DNA from: Thermohalobaculum sp050331395 | GTDB taxonomy: Bacteria > Pseudomonadota > Alphaproteobacteria > Rhodobacterales > Rhodobacteraceae | Length of the DNA: 64,000 bases | NCBI GenBank assembly: GCA_050331395.1 | Contig: JBHJGX010000021.1 | Span: 1-64,000, forward strand | Direction: 5' to 3' | Shown here: positions 52,601 to 61,529 of the stretch, piece after piece | Layout: each line of letters begins with the position of its first letter | Position numbering within the stretch: position 1 is the first letter of the stretch | Position numbers and translations under genes: made by a program | The notes under the pieces: generated by a model | What the model was told of the DNA's origin: nothing | Databases searched by the model: none | The model's input: the letters and a program-made list of their open reading frames with translations, nothing else

Positions 52601-55600
52601 CCCTCGCCGAGGGCGCGCGCATCGCGGTTCCCGTGCTCGCCAACGACAGCGATGCGGAAGACCCCCGCGCGCTTCTGTCGATCGCATCCGTGGGGCCGGT
52701 CGAGGGCGGCGGCACGGCGACCCTCGAGGGCCGCGAGATCCGCTACGACACTGCCGGCGCGTTCGAGAGCCTTGGGGTGGATGAGACCGCCACGGTCTCG
52801 GTGCCCTTTGTCGTCGCCGACACCGATGGCGGCACCGCGCCCGGGCTCTTGACGATCACCGTCACCGGCGAGAACGATGCGCCCGAGCCCGCCGATGACG
52901 GCTTTATGATCTCCGAGGACGCGGCCGCGACCCTCGACGTGTTCTTCAACGATACCGATCCCGACGGCGACCCGCTCGTGCTGGCCTCGGTCGGCGGGCC
53001 CGAAGGCGGGGCGGCGACGCGGGCCGACGGCGATCTCGCGGTCTTCGACCCGAACGGTGCCTTCGACCGGCTCGCCCCCGGGGAGACGGCCGAGAGCCGT
53101 TTTATCTACACGGTTGCCGATCCGTCGGGCGCCGAGGGCGCGGCCTTCGTCACGGTCACCATCGAGGGCGTGAACGATGCGCCGGTTGCCGAGGACGACG
53201 TCTCGGTCGCCGCCAGCGAGGGGACGAGCCTCGTCCCGGTTCTCGGCAATGACAGCGATGTGGACGGACCGGCGAGCGGGCTCCGGGTGACCGCGGTCGG
53301 GCCGGTCACGGGCGGCGGCACAGCGAGCGCGTCGGGAACGGGGGTGACCTACGACCCGGGCACCGCCTTTCTCGGGCTGAACGGGACCGCCGTCGTCAGC
53401 TTTGCCTATACCGTCGCCGACGCGTTCGGGGCCACGGACACGGCGACCGTGACCCTGACGATCGACGGCGAGAACGCGCCGCCCGTCGCGCTTGACGATA
53501 CGGCCGAGACGACACCGGCCACGCCCGTCTCGGTCGACGTGCTCGTGAACGACAGCGATGCGGAGGGCCCCGTCAATCTGATTGAGATCGTCGAGACCCG
53601 CGGCGCAGGCGCCTTTTCGATCGACGGCGAGAGCGTCGAATTCGACCCGACCGGCGCGTTCGACGATCTTCTCGGCAATCAGGTCGCGGTCGCCGAAGCC
53701 GACTATCGGATCGCGGATGCGGACGGCACGACGGCGGTCGCGACGGTGACGGTGACGATCGCCGGCGAGAACCGGGCACCGGTCGCCACCGACGACACCG
53801 CGACGACCGGCGAGGATGCGGCCCTCACGGTCCAAGTGCTCGACAACGACAGCGATGCCGAGGACCCCACAGCGGCGCTCGCGCTCGCATCGGTCGGTAC
53901 GGCGACGGGGGGCGGTACGGCGACCGCCGTCGGGCGCGCCATCGAGTTCGACCCGACCGGCGCCTTCGACACGCTCAATGTCGGGCAGACCGCCACGGTC
54001 GAGGTCCCCTATACCGTCGCCGACACCGCCGGGGCGACGGACACGGGCACCCTCACGGTCACGATCACAGGCGTGAACGACGCGCCCGTGGCGGCGGCAG
54101 ACACGGGTGCCACCGACCCCGATACCGCGATCACACTCGATGTGCTGGCGAACGACACCGATGTGGACGATGCCGCCGCGGGCTTCACGCTCGTCTCGGT
54201 CGGGATCCCGAATGCAGGCGGCAGCGCAACGCTCGTCGATGGGCAGATCGCGTTCGACCCCGGCACCGCGTTCCTCGACCTCGGCGCTGGGGAGACCCGT
54301 CAGACGAGCTTCAGCTATGTCATGGCCGATCCGGGCGGGCTCGAGAGCGGGGCCGAGGTGGTGGTCACCGTAACCGGAGGGGCGCCCGTCAACCGTCCGC
54401 CGGTCGCCGGAGACGACACGGCCTCGACCCTTCAAGGGGTGCCCGTGGTCGTGGATGTGCTCGCGACCGACATCGACCCGGATCCGGGCGATACGCTTTC
54501 CGTCGTCTCCATCGACGAGGTGCGCCGCGACGGGGTGCCGACCGCGCTCGCGGTGACGCTTGTCGAGGGCGGCATCCGTGTGGCGGCCGGGGCGGCCTTC
54601 GTCGCGCTCGCGGCCGGGCAGACGTCGGTGGTCGAGGTCGACCACACCATCGCCGATGCGCTCGGCGCGACCGATCAGGCGACCGCCGCGGTCACCGTAA
54701 TCGGCGTGAACGACGTGCCGGTCGCCGTCGACGACACGGGCGAAGTCGCTGCCGGTGCGACGGTCCAGGTCGACGTGCTCGCCAATGACAGCGATCCGGA
54801 CGCGGGCGACGAGATATCGCTCGCCTCGATCGAGGGCGTCCGCCGCGACGGCACACCGGCCGAACTCGATGTGGAGATCGTCGGGGGCGAGATCCAGCTT
54901 GCCGCCACCGAGGCCTTCGCAGCGCTCGGCAGCGGTCAGACGGCGACGGTCGAAGTGGATTATGCGATCACCGATTCGCTCGGCGCGGCAGCCACGGCCA
55001 CGGCGGTCATCACGGTCCGGGGCGGAAACCAGCCGCCGAACGCCGTTGCGGATGCGGGCGCGACGACGGCCGGCGTGCCGGTCGCCATCGACGTGCTGGC
55101 GAACGACACGGACGCGGACAGCGATCCGAACGGTTTCGAGATCCTCTCGGTCGGCACGCCGGATGCGGGCGGGACCGCGACCTTGGTGAACGGCGAGGTG
55201 CTTTTTAACCCTGCCGGCGCCTTTGCGGATCTCGGCATCGGAGAGAGCCGCCAGACCGTCTTTACCTACCTGTTGGCCGACGGAGACGGGGCGACCGACA
55301 CGGCGACCGTGACGGTGACGGTGACCGGTGCGGCCGGGGGCGAGAACCTGCCGCCGATCGCGCTCGACGATTCGGGCACCCTCGCCGCCGGCGAGGCCCT
55401 GACCCTCCCGGTCACGCTCAACGATCTGGACCCTGAGGGTGGGGAGATTTCGCTCCTCGGCATCGAGGGGGTGCGCCGTGACGGGGAGGTCGCCGATCTC
55501 GCCGTCGCTCCGGTGGGAGACGGCATCCGGCTGTCGGCCGGCACCGCATTCCGCAGCCTCGGCGAGGGCGCAACCTCGGTCGTCGCCGTCGATTACACCA

Positions 55601-58188
55601 TCGCGGATCCGGAAGGGCTGACCGCGCCGGGCCTCGCGCGCTTTACCGTGGTGGGCGTCAACGACGCGCCCGTCGCCCGCGACGATACCGGCAATGCGGT
55701 CGCAGGGCTCGCCGCGCCGCTCTATGCGGTGCTCGCGAACGACAGCGACGTGGATATGGGCGACGTGCTCACGCTCGCGGCCGTCACCGGACAGCGGGTC
55801 AACGGGCTCGCCATCGATGTCGGCGCGGAAATCGACGGCGCCGCGCTCAGCTTCGATGCGACCGCCCCGGCCTTTGCCGATCTGGCCCCCGGCGAGACGG
55901 CCACCCTCGAGATCGACTATGCCGTCTCGGACCTCGCCGGCGCGCCCGATACGGCCACCCTGACGGTCACCGTCGAGGGCGGCCCGGACGAGGGGCAAAA
56001 CCTCGCGCCGATCGTCGAGGACGATGCCGGCACGACGACCGCCGGCACGCCGCTTGTCATCGACGTCCTCGCGAGCGACATCGACCCGGAAGGCGCGCCG
56101 TTGACGCTTGCCTCGATCGACGCGGTGAGACGCGACGGCGTCCCCTCGGAGGTCGCCGTCACCATCGTGGCCGACGGTCTGCGGCTCGCGGCCGGCAACG
56201 CCTTCGTCGCCCTCGCTGCGGGCGAGACGTCGACGGTCGAGGCGGATCACACCGTCACAGACCCCGAAGGCGCCGCCGCGACGGCCACGGCGCGCTTCAC
56301 CGTTGAGGGGGTGAACGACGCGCCCATCGCCCGGGACGACGAGGCCGCCGCCGAGGAGGGGGCCACCCTCACGGTCGACGTCCTCGCCAACGACCGCGAC
56401 CCGGACGACGGCGATACGCTCTCGCTCGCGACCGTGGGCGAGATCCGCTTCGCCGGCCAGCCTGTCCAGGTCCCGGCCACCGCCACCGAAGACGGCATCG
56501 AGATCGCCACCGCAGGGCTGCCCGACGTGACCGTGGGCGAGACCGCCGTGCTCGAGATCGACTACACCATCGCCGACGCGGCCGGCGCCACCGACGGGGC
56601 CACGCTCTTCGTCACGCTGACCGGCGGCTCGGAGGGCCCGATCGCGGGCGATGATAGCCTCTTCATCGAGCGGAGCGTTGGCGAAGGCACGATCCCGCTT
56701 TTCGAGAACGACACCGGCGGCGCGGGCGGCGCGGTGACCCTCTTCGATTTCGAGACCGGCCCGATCACGCTTTTGACTTTTGACGAAGCGGGCACTGTGA
56801 TTGCCGAAGAGGCGCTGCCGCTCGCGCTCGTCGACATCGCCATCGGCCCCGACGGCGTGGCGAGCTACCGGCTGCTTGCGGGCTATCCGCTGCTGGCAAC
56901 GCGCCAGGCGGGCGTGCAGACCGTCACCTATACGGTCCGGAACGAGGCGGGCGAGACCGCGACGGCCGAGGCGTTCTTCTCGGTCGACGGGCCGGGCTTC
57001 GACCAGGATTTCCTCAATGAAGGCACAACGATCGGCGGACGCGACGGCAATGACGGCGGCGATTTCATCGGCTCTCCGGACGGGATCGACGACAGCGTTC
57101 AAGGGGGCCGCGGCGATGACCTGATGGGCGGCGGTCCTGGCAACGACACGCTCGCGGGTGGCGCGGGCGACGACCAGATCTTCGGCGAGGACGGCGACGA
57201 CGTGCTGTCGGGCGATGAAGGCGACGACACGCTCGCCGGCGGCGCGGGCGACGATGAGATCTCCGGCGGCACGGGCAACGACAACGTCTCGGGCGGCGCG
57301 GGCGACGACGAGATCTCCGGCGGAACGGGCAACGACAACGTCTCGGGTGGCGCGGGCAACGATGAGATCTCCGGCGGCACGGGCAACGACACGCTCTCGG
57401 GTGGCTGTCAATACGACAAGATCACGGGCGGGGACGGCGACGACGAGATTTCTGGCGGCGATGGCGACGACCTGCTCGAAGGCGGCCCCGGTGACGACAC
57501 CATCGACGGCGGCGCGGACGACGATGCAATCCGTGGCGGCGAAGGCGATGACAGCCTCGCGGGCGAGGCGGGCGACGATCTCATCGAAGGCCAGGAAGGC
57601 GACGACACGCTCCAGGGCGGCGACGGCAACGACACCCTCGTCGGCGGACCGGGCAGCGACAGCCTCGACGGCGGCGGCGGCAACGACGACATCTACGGCG
57701 GCGACGGCCACGACACGCTCGACGGCGGCGCCGGCAACGACACGATCATCGGCGAGGGCGGCAACGACAAGCTCGACGGCGGCGGCGGTGACGACCTCTT
57801 GATCGGCGACGACGGCAACGACGTGCTCGAGGGCGGCGATGGCAACGACACGATCGTCGGCGAAGGCGGCAATGACGGCTTGATCGGCGGCGCCGGAGAC
57901 GACGTGCTGATCAGCGGTCCGGGCATCGACGGCCTGATCGGCGGAAACGGGGCGGACCGCTTCGTCTTCGCCCCGGGCGACGGCTCCGGCAATCAGATCG
58001 CCGATTTCGCGCCGGAGGAGGACACGCTCGTGCTCGACGGCTTCGCGGGCCTGACCGCCCAAGGGGTGATCGACGGCCTCACGCTCGGGGCGCGGGGGCT
58101 GGTGTTTTCCGCCGAGGGCACCGAAGTCAGCCTCGACGGGCTTGTCGATCCGAGCCTGATCCCGCTTTCGGCCATCGAGATCCTGTGA
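49669..58188 (+). CDS. Giant VCBS/cadherin-like and RTX adhesin, C-terminal part
   Basis: 2839 residues in the same frame as the preceding part; translation alone could start at this GTG (a GAGGAAGG lies about 15 bases upstream), but continuity with the N-terminal part is more natural. After two Ig-like units come about 20 repeats of roughly 95-105 residues with junctions like TGVNDAPVAADDAATT and a PVLANDTDAD motif, as in tandem-95/VCBS/cadherin-like adhesins. From about 57050 the protein becomes RTX nonapeptides (GGAGDDEISGGTGNDN) binding calcium, ending with RFVFAPGDGSGNQIADF, a typical type I secretion C-terminus. One RTX unit has an odd GGCQYDK, the only Cys I find here. Confidence 0.88.
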   Translation: MVATDVAGNATSRNLRPTLDTVAPTIDSLLVQGGPAFEDVTTIGFRIVFSEEVLGFGAADLTLVEGLDVAFGTGQDGAPNAFEISVFGDGFVPYDGPVTPALAPATDVTDAAGNLITDFTPATLAPASLNTLAPVYLGSTRAVPAGETTDADTITFRLRFSEAVTGLDAADIAVTTTPEPGFPGIAPSDLAVSVLADPVAPPPGEFTALVQLTGPGIAEFNGTVSVDLLATNDAVDGLGQTTELDPARVNQAFILDNVLPPGASGDAFAVAEDGTLVGLNILGNDAADDATIVSVDTSLTTGTVVFDPAGQTVDYTASGFDALPAGATANDTFTYAISNVRGTSTATVSITVTGVNDAPVAADDAATTGEDSAVTIPVLANDTDADTPAEALSIAMVEMPDNGGTVSIDGQSLEFDPMGAFDDLRTGETRLTSFAYMVADGLGGMDVGLVQVTVTGVNDAPVAVDDRATTFAETSVEILPLSNDTDPDALPGELTIAAIGVPDNGGTAELDGATVTFDPNGEFAALAAGATAESRFPVNVVDGEGATSVSEIVVTVTGVNNGPVAADDAATTDEDTPVAIAPLANDTDIDGSPAGLSVASLSQPDNGGSVSLANGIVTFQPGDAFDDLAAGESRETRSGYTVTDGQGGTDTGEIVVTVTGVNDAPVAADDAAMASESGSVQISPLVNATDIDTPAAALTASLLGQPDNGGAASLANGVVTFAADGDFEDLALGETRLTRVAYGVSDGEGGTDTGEIVVTVTGENDAPVAVDDLAGTDEATGLALFPLLNDTDVDAAPGELAILSFTQPTAGGSVVRAGNGLFFDPAGAFDGLAPGESGSAVFSYSVVDGEGATDTAEITVTVSGVNDAPVAADDVATTDEDTSVSVPVLANDNDAEGNDGLTIVGVSVPDAGGTATIQGGAILFNPVGDFEDLSDGEARVSGFTYTLRDADGAEAIARAEVTVEGVNDLPVPGPDTATLAEGARIAVPVLANDSDAEDPRALLSIASVGPVEGGGTATLEGREIRYDTAGAFESLGVDETATVSVPFVVADTDGGTAPGLLTITVTGENDAPEPADDGFMISEDAAATLDVFFNDTDPDGDPLVLASVGGPEGGAATRADGDLAVFDPNGAFDRLAPGETAESRFIYTVADPSGAEGAAFVTVTIEGVNDAPVAEDDVSVAASEGTSLVPVLGNDSDVDGPASGLRVTAVGPVTGGGTASASGTGVTYDPGTAFLGLNGTAVVSFAYTVADAFGATDTATVTLTIDGENAPPVALDDTAETTPATPVSVDVLVNDSDAEGPVNLIEIVETRGAGAFSIDGESVEFDPTGAFDDLLGNQVAVAEADYRIADADGTTAVATVTVTIAGENRAPVATDDTATTGEDAALTVQVLDNDSDAEDPTAALALASVGTATGGGTATAVGRAIEFDPTGAFDTLNVGQTATVEVPYTVADTAGATDTGTLTVTITGVNDAPVAAADTGATDPDTAITLDVLANDTDVDDAAAGFTLVSVGIPNAGGSATLVDGQIAFDPGTAFLDLGAGETRQTSFSYVMADPGGLESGAEVVVTVTGGAPVNRPPVAGDDTASTLQGVPVVVDVLATDIDPDPGDTLSVVSIDEVRRDGVPTALAVTLVEGGIRVAAGAAFVALAAGQTSVVEVDHTIADALGATDQATAAVTVIGVNDVPVAVDDTGEVAAGATVQVDVLANDSDPDAGDEISLASIEGVRRDGTPAELDVEIVGGEIQLAATEAFAALGSGQTATVEVDYAITDSLGAAATATAVITVRGGNQPPNAVADAGATTAGVPVAIDVLANDTDADSDPNGFEILSVGTPDAGGTATLVNGEVLFNPAGAFADLGIGESRQTVFTYLLADGDGATDTATVTVTVTGAAGGENLPPIALDDSGTLAAGEALTLPVTLNDLDPEGGEISLLGIEGVRRDGEVADLAVAPVGDGIRLSAGTAFRSLGEGATSVVAVDYTIADPEGLTAPGLARFTVVGVNDAPVARDDTGNAVAGLAAPLYAVLANDSDVDMGDVLTLAAVTGQRVNGLAIDVGAEIDGAALSFDATAPAFADLAPGETATLEIDYAVSDLAGAPDTATLTVTVEGGPDEGQNLAPIVEDDAGTTTAGTPLVIDVLASDIDPEGAPLTLASIDAVRRDGVPSEVAVTIVADGLRLAAGNAFVALAAGETSTVEADHTVTDPEGAAATATARFTVEGVNDAPIARDDEAAAEEGATLTVDVLANDRDPDDGDTLSLATVGEIRFAGQPVQVPATATEDGIEIATAGLPDVTVGETAVLEIDYTIADAAGATDGATLFVTLTGGSEGPIAGDDSLFIERSVGEGTIPLFENDTGGAGGAVTLFDFETGPITLLTFDEAGTVIAEEALPLALVDIAIGPDGVASYRLLAGYPLLATRQAGVQTVTYTVRNEAGETATAEAFFSVDGPGFDQDFLNEGTTIGGRDGNDGGDFIGSPDGIDDSVQGGRGDDLMGGGPGNDTLAGGAGDDQIFGEDGDDVLSGDEGDDTLAGGAGDDEISGGTGNDNVSGGAGDDEISGGTGNDNVSGGAGNDEISGGTGNDTLSGGCQYDKITGGDGDDEISGGDGDDLLEGGPGDDTIDGGADDDAIRGGEGDDSLAGEAGDDLIEGQEGDDTLQGGDGNDTLVGGPGSDSLDGGGGNDDIYGGDGHDTLDGGAGNDTIIGEGGNDKLDGGGGDDLLIGDDGNDVLEGGDGNDTIVGEGGNDGLIGGAGDDVLISGPGIDGLIGGNGADRFVFAPGDGSGNQIADFAPEEDTLVLDGFAGLTAQGVIDGLTLGARGLVFSAEGTEVSLDGLVDPSLIPLSAIEIL
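57247..57408 (+). repeat. 54-bp tandem repeat, 3 copies, within RTX region
   Basis: Units start at 57247, 57301 and 57355 and each encodes two RTX nonapeptides (GDDEISGGT, GNDNVSGGA). The first two copies differ at only three bases; the third diverges at its end, where an unusual TGT CAA TAC block begins. Prone to slippage and to misassembly. Confidence 0.9.
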
Positions 58189-58214
58189 CACCGGCGGCGC
58201 GGGTAAAGCCGGTG
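58189..58214 (+). terminator. Hairpin after the giant adhesin gene
   Basis: A perfect 7-bp stem (CACCGGC / GCCGGTG) with a 12-base loop starts directly after the adhesin stop. No clear T run follows, so it may be a weak or Rho-assisted terminator. Confidence 0.35.
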
Positions 58215-58304
58215 GTAACCGTTTACTCCTAATGACCCACATGGTAACTCCCGTGTCGCAGGCGGGGGCCGGCACCGATAACTTGGTCGACGCGGGGTCG
58301 ATAC

Positions 58305-60104
58305 TTGGAACTTTACCGTAAAATCAGCGATCTTCTCACGCGGCCTGAGAAGATCAGGCTGATCGGCATCTTCTTCATGGTGCTGTTCATGGGCCTGCTC
58401 GAGGCGGTCGGCGTCGCCTCGATGTTGCCGTTTTTACTTGTCTTGACCGACCCGTCGCAGATCGAGGACCGGGCAACGCTCTCCGCACTCTATGCATTCG
58501 GCGGGTTCGAGGATCGCGACACCTTTCTGATCGCGCTCGGCTTCGGTGTGTTTGCGCTTTTGCTGCTCAGCCTCACCTTCAAAATGCTGACGCTTTACGT
58601 GATGTCGCACTTCGTCAATTGGCGGCGCTATCACCTAAGCCGGCGGATGCTCGAGAGCTATTACCGGCAACCCTATGCGTGGTTTCTCGACCGCCACAGC
58701 TCAGACCTTGCCAAGAACGTGCTCTCCGAGGTCGATCAGGTGATGCAGACCTCCCTGCTGCCCTCGATGCTGGTGATCGCCCATAGCGTGGTGGTGCTGT
58801 CGCTTGTTACGCTGATCGTGATCATCGATCCGGTCGTCGCGCTGACCGCGGGCGCGGTGATCGGCGGGCTCTATGCGCTCATCTATCTCGTTGTGCGAAA
58901 GATGTTGACCCGGCTTGGGGCGATGCGGGTCCAGGCCGTCAGCGAGCGGTTCAGGGCGGCGCAAGAGGGCCTCGGCGGCATCAAAGACGTGAAGGTCCTC
59001 TCGCTCGAGGACGCGTATCTGGCCCGCTTCGCCGCGCCGTCGCGCACGCTCGCGCGCTGTGCCACCCTGGCGGCGCTTGTCGGCGAGTTGCCGCGCCACT
59101 TGCTCGAGGCCGTTTTGTTCGGGGGGATGCTGGCGCTTGTCCTCGTTCTCTTGTTGCGCAGCGACGGAACGCTTGCGGGCATTCTCCCCGTTGTCGGGCT
59201 CTATGCATTTGCGGGGCTCCGCATGTTCCCGGCCATGCAGCAGGTCTATCGCTGGCTGACCGAACTCCGCTATGGCCGCAAATCGCTCGAACTCGTCCAT
59301 GCGGATTTGATGGAAACACGAAAAGGCTTGGTCGCGGTGCCGGATCCGCTTCCCCCCGGCTTGCCGCTCACCCGCGAGCTCTGCCTCGAGGACGTCCACT
59401 TCGCCTATCCGAGCGCCGCGCGGCCGGCGCTCCAGGGGTTGACCATGCGGATCCCGGCGAAGACCACGATCGGCATCGTGGGCGGCACCGGCGCGGGGAA
59501 AACCACGGCCGTCGACATTTTGCTCGGGCTTCTGAGCCCGACCGCGGGCCGGCTGACCGTCGACGGGCTCGCGGTCGAGGGCGAGCGGGTCTTCGCGTGG
59601 CGCCAACGGGTCGGATATGTGCCGCAATCCATCTACCTGATCGACGATACGGTGGCAGGCAACATCGCGTTCGGCGTCCCGCGGGACGAGATCGACATGG
59701 CCGCCGTGGAACGGGTTGCCCGGATCGCGGAGTTGCACGACTTCGTCTCGACCGAATTGCCCAAGGGCTATGAGACCCATGTGGGAGAGCGCGGCGTGCG
59801 GCTCTCCGGCGGCCAACGCCAGCGCATCGGCATCGCCCGGGCGCTCTACCGCGACCCGGACGTCCTGATCCTCGACGAAGCGACGTCGGCACTCGACAAC
59901 ATCACCGAACGCGCGGTGATGGGGGCGGTGAACAATCTCGCCCATGCCAAGACGGTGGTGATGATCGCGCACCGGCTCACCACCGTGCGGGGCTGCGACC
60001 GGATTTTCCTGCTCGAGAAAGGCCGCGTCATCGACGAAGGCAGCTATGACGAGCTGCTCGAGACCAGCGAGACCTTCCGGGCGATGGCGCTCGGGGTCAA
60101 CTGA
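58305..60104 (+). CDS. ABC exporter, PglK-like (membrane domain fused to ATPase)
   Basis: A 599-residue half-transporter. The N-terminal membrane domain (about 1-340, LLEAVGVASMLPFLLVLTDP being the family-like first helices) is followed by an ATPase: Walker A VGGTGAGKTT near residue 394, signature LSGGQRQRIGIARAL near 500, Walker B VLILDEATSALD and H-loop AHRLTT. Its N-terminus resembles PglK-type lipid-linked oligosaccharide flippases and lacks the C39-like domain of many type I exporters. TTG start, with GGGG about eight bases upstream. It could flip a glycolipid that the adjacent sulfotransferases modify, or serve the adhesin upstream; the first seems likelier. Confidence 0.85.
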   Translation: MELYRKISDLLTRPEKIRLIGIFFMVLFMGLLEAVGVASMLPFLLVLTDPSQIEDRATLSALYAFGGFEDRDTFLIALGFGVFALLLLSLTFKMLTLYVMSHFVNWRRYHLSRRMLESYYRQPYAWFLDRHSSDLAKNVLSEVDQVMQTSLLPSMLVIAHSVVVLSLVTLIVIIDPVVALTAGAVIGGLYALIYLVVRKMLTRLGAMRVQAVSERFRAAQEGLGGIKDVKVLSLEDAYLARFAAPSRTLARCATLAALVGELPRHLLEAVLFGGMLALVLVLLLRSDGTLAGILPVVGLYAFAGLRMFPAMQQVYRWLTELRYGRKSLELVHADLMETRKGLVAVPDPLPPGLPLTRELCLEDVHFAYPSAARPALQGLTMRIPAKTTIGIVGGTGAGKTTAVDILLGLLSPTAGRLTVDGLAVEGERVFAWRQRVGYVPQSIYLIDDTVAGNIAFGVPRDEIDMAAVERVARIAELHDFVSTELPKGYETHVGERGVRLSGGQRQRIGIARALYRDPDVLILDEATSALDNITERAVMGAVNNLAHAKTVVMIAHRLTTVRGCDRIFLLEKGRVIDEGSYDELLETSETFRAMALGVN

Positions 60105-60114
60105 CCGGCGCGCC

Positions 60115-61158
60115 TCAGGCCAGTCGGGCGGCCGATCGGGCGACGAGGCGGTCATAGAGGACGTCGGCGCGGGCGAATAGCTCGGGGTCGGCGCCCTCCG
60201 GCGGGGCGGTTTCCGACGCGGAAAGCGCGTCGCCTTCGATCTCGGGCGGCACCCCGGCGAGCGCGGCAACCCGCTCCCAAACGGTGGGATCCGCGCATAA
60301 CGCCTCGTAGACGACGAAAACCGTATCCTCCGGCGCCTCGGCATCGAGCCAGGCATAGGCCTCGATCCACCGCGCGACCCAGTAGTCGATCGTCATCGGA
60401 TCGCCCGCGGCGGGGGCCGCTTCGCCGAACCGGAAGGGCCGGTGATCGAGGCCGAATTCGTGATGGGCGAGCCACCGCATGTAACGCTCAACGAACCGGT
60501 CGCCCCGCTGCATCTCGGTAAACCGCCGGTGCTGGCGAAGGAGCGATCCCGCATGGGAGGCCGGCGCCCGAACCGGCACGAGGAGAAGGGCGTTCGGGAA
60601 TGTGCGCCGGATCGCGGGCAACCTGAGGATGTTGTTGTTGTTCTTGGAGAGATAGCGCTCGGCCGGCGGCGCGCCCTGGGCGCTGAGGATCGCTGCCACA
60701 TAGGCGCGGAAACGGGCCCGGGTCTCGGCATCGGTTTTATGCGCGGCCAGGTGATCGCTGTGCAGATAGCGCGGGCCGGCGAAGATCCGCCAGAAGACCT
60801 CGTCTAGGCTCTCGGGGCTGTCCGCGTCCACTTCGAGCCGGTCGCCATGGGCGCGTTCGCCCTTTGCCACATCGCGCCGCGCCGTTGCCGAGAGCCGCCG
60901 CCAGAGATTGGGTGCCAGCACGAAGGGCATGTCGCGATAGGTGAGCGAGCGAAACGCCCCCGTCGCATGGAGCCGGCGCATGAGCACGGTGGTGCCCGCC
61001 CGCGCGAGCCCCGCGACGAAGACATGGGCGCGCTCGGCGACCCGGTCCCCGTCGGCCCGCGCGATCCGTTGATCGAGGTCGAAAATCGTCTCGGCGACGA
61101 ACCGGCGATCGAGCACCAGCCGGTGCAAGAGCCGGTCGAGCGCCGAATAGTCAGACAA
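60115..61158 (-). CDS. PAPS-dependent sulfotransferase family protein
   Basis: A 347-residue cytoplasmic sulfotransferase. The 5'-phosphosulfate loop is FVAGLARAGTTVLMRRL (residues 47-63) and the 3'-phosphate region is AERYLSKNNNNILRLPAIRR; a C-terminal VVYEALCADP segment is also typical. The start is TTG and overlaps the upstream small-protein gene by eight bases; no better start with the sulfate-binding loop exists. Last gene of the minus-strand sulfation operon, and converges on the PglK-like exporter 10 bases away. The acceptor is unknown; a glycan or lipid is the plausible choice. Confidence 0.85.
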   Translation of the reverse strand: MSDYSALDRLLHRLVLDRRFVAETIFDLDQRIARADGDRVAERAHVFVAGLARAGTTVLMRRLHATGAFRSLTYRDMPFVLAPNLWRRLSATARRDVAKGERAHGDRLEVDADSPESLDEVFWRIFAGPRYLHSDHLAAHKTDAETRARFRAYVAAILSAQGAPPAERYLSKNNNNILRLPAIRRTFPNALLLVPVRAPASHAGSLLRQHRRFTEMQRGDRFVERYMRWLAHHEFGLDHRPFRFGEAAPAAGDPMTIDYWVARWIEAYAWLDAEAPEDTVFVVYEALCADPTVWERVAALAGVPPEIEGDALSASETAPPEGADPELFARADVLYDRLVARSAARLA

Positions 61159-61522
61159 ACCGCCGCCTCACCGCCAGATAGGCCATCGCCCCAACGACCG
61201 TCGCCAGAAGGCCGATCCAGCCCATGACAAAGGCCGCCACCCCCGGCCATGCGAGATCCGCGAGCCACACGAAGAGGGCGGCCGGCAGGATCACGGCGAG
61301 GATCATCCCGGCGAGCCGTCCGGACGTCCCGAGCATCCGCGCGGAATAGGCGAGCATCGCCTTCTCCTTCCAATGGTCCGAGATCGTCGCGCCCCGCAGG
61401 ACGCGGCGGGTCTTGGCCATGGTGTCGAGGCTCCGGCGGAGCGTTTCGGCAAAGGGCAGGCGGACCGCGATCTCGACCGCGAGCGCACCGATCAGGAGGG
61501 CGATGGCGGTCTCGAGGATCAT
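61151..61522 (-). CDS. Small membrane protein of unknown function
   Basis: 123 residues with an N-terminal helix (ETAIALLIGALAVEIAVRLP) and two adjacent C-terminal helices (LAGMILAVILPAALFVWLAD, AAFVMGWIGLLATVVGAMAY) around a basic cytoplasmic stretch (TMAKTRRVLRGATISDHWKE). Not recognised. It starts seven bases after the 80-residue membrane protein and overlaps the sulfotransferase, so it belongs to the same operon and may scaffold the membrane sulfation enzymes. Confidence 0.75.
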   Translation of the reverse strand: MILETAIALLIGALAVEIAVRLPFAETLRRSLDTMAKTRRVLRGATISDHWKEKAMLAYSARMLGTSGRLAGMILAVILPAALFVWLADLAWPGVAAFVMGWIGLLATVVGAMAYLAVRRRFV

Positions 61523-61529
61523 GCGCGGA

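Noticed and set aside
57100..57960. CRISPR-like regularly spaced repeats
   Set aside because: The period is 27/54 bases without unique spacers, and it encodes RTX nonapeptides.
50563..58275. A 2570-codon open frame antisense to the giant adhesin
   Set aside because: Its product is low-complexity, Arg/Asp/Gly/Ala-rich and mirrors the repeats of the sense gene; long antisense frames are expected in GC-saturated repetitive coding DNA.
58305..60104. The ABC exporter as the type I secretion ATPase of the adhesin
   Set aside because: Its membrane domain resembles PglK-type flippases, and no membrane-fusion partner gene is adjacent; not excluded, but unsupported.
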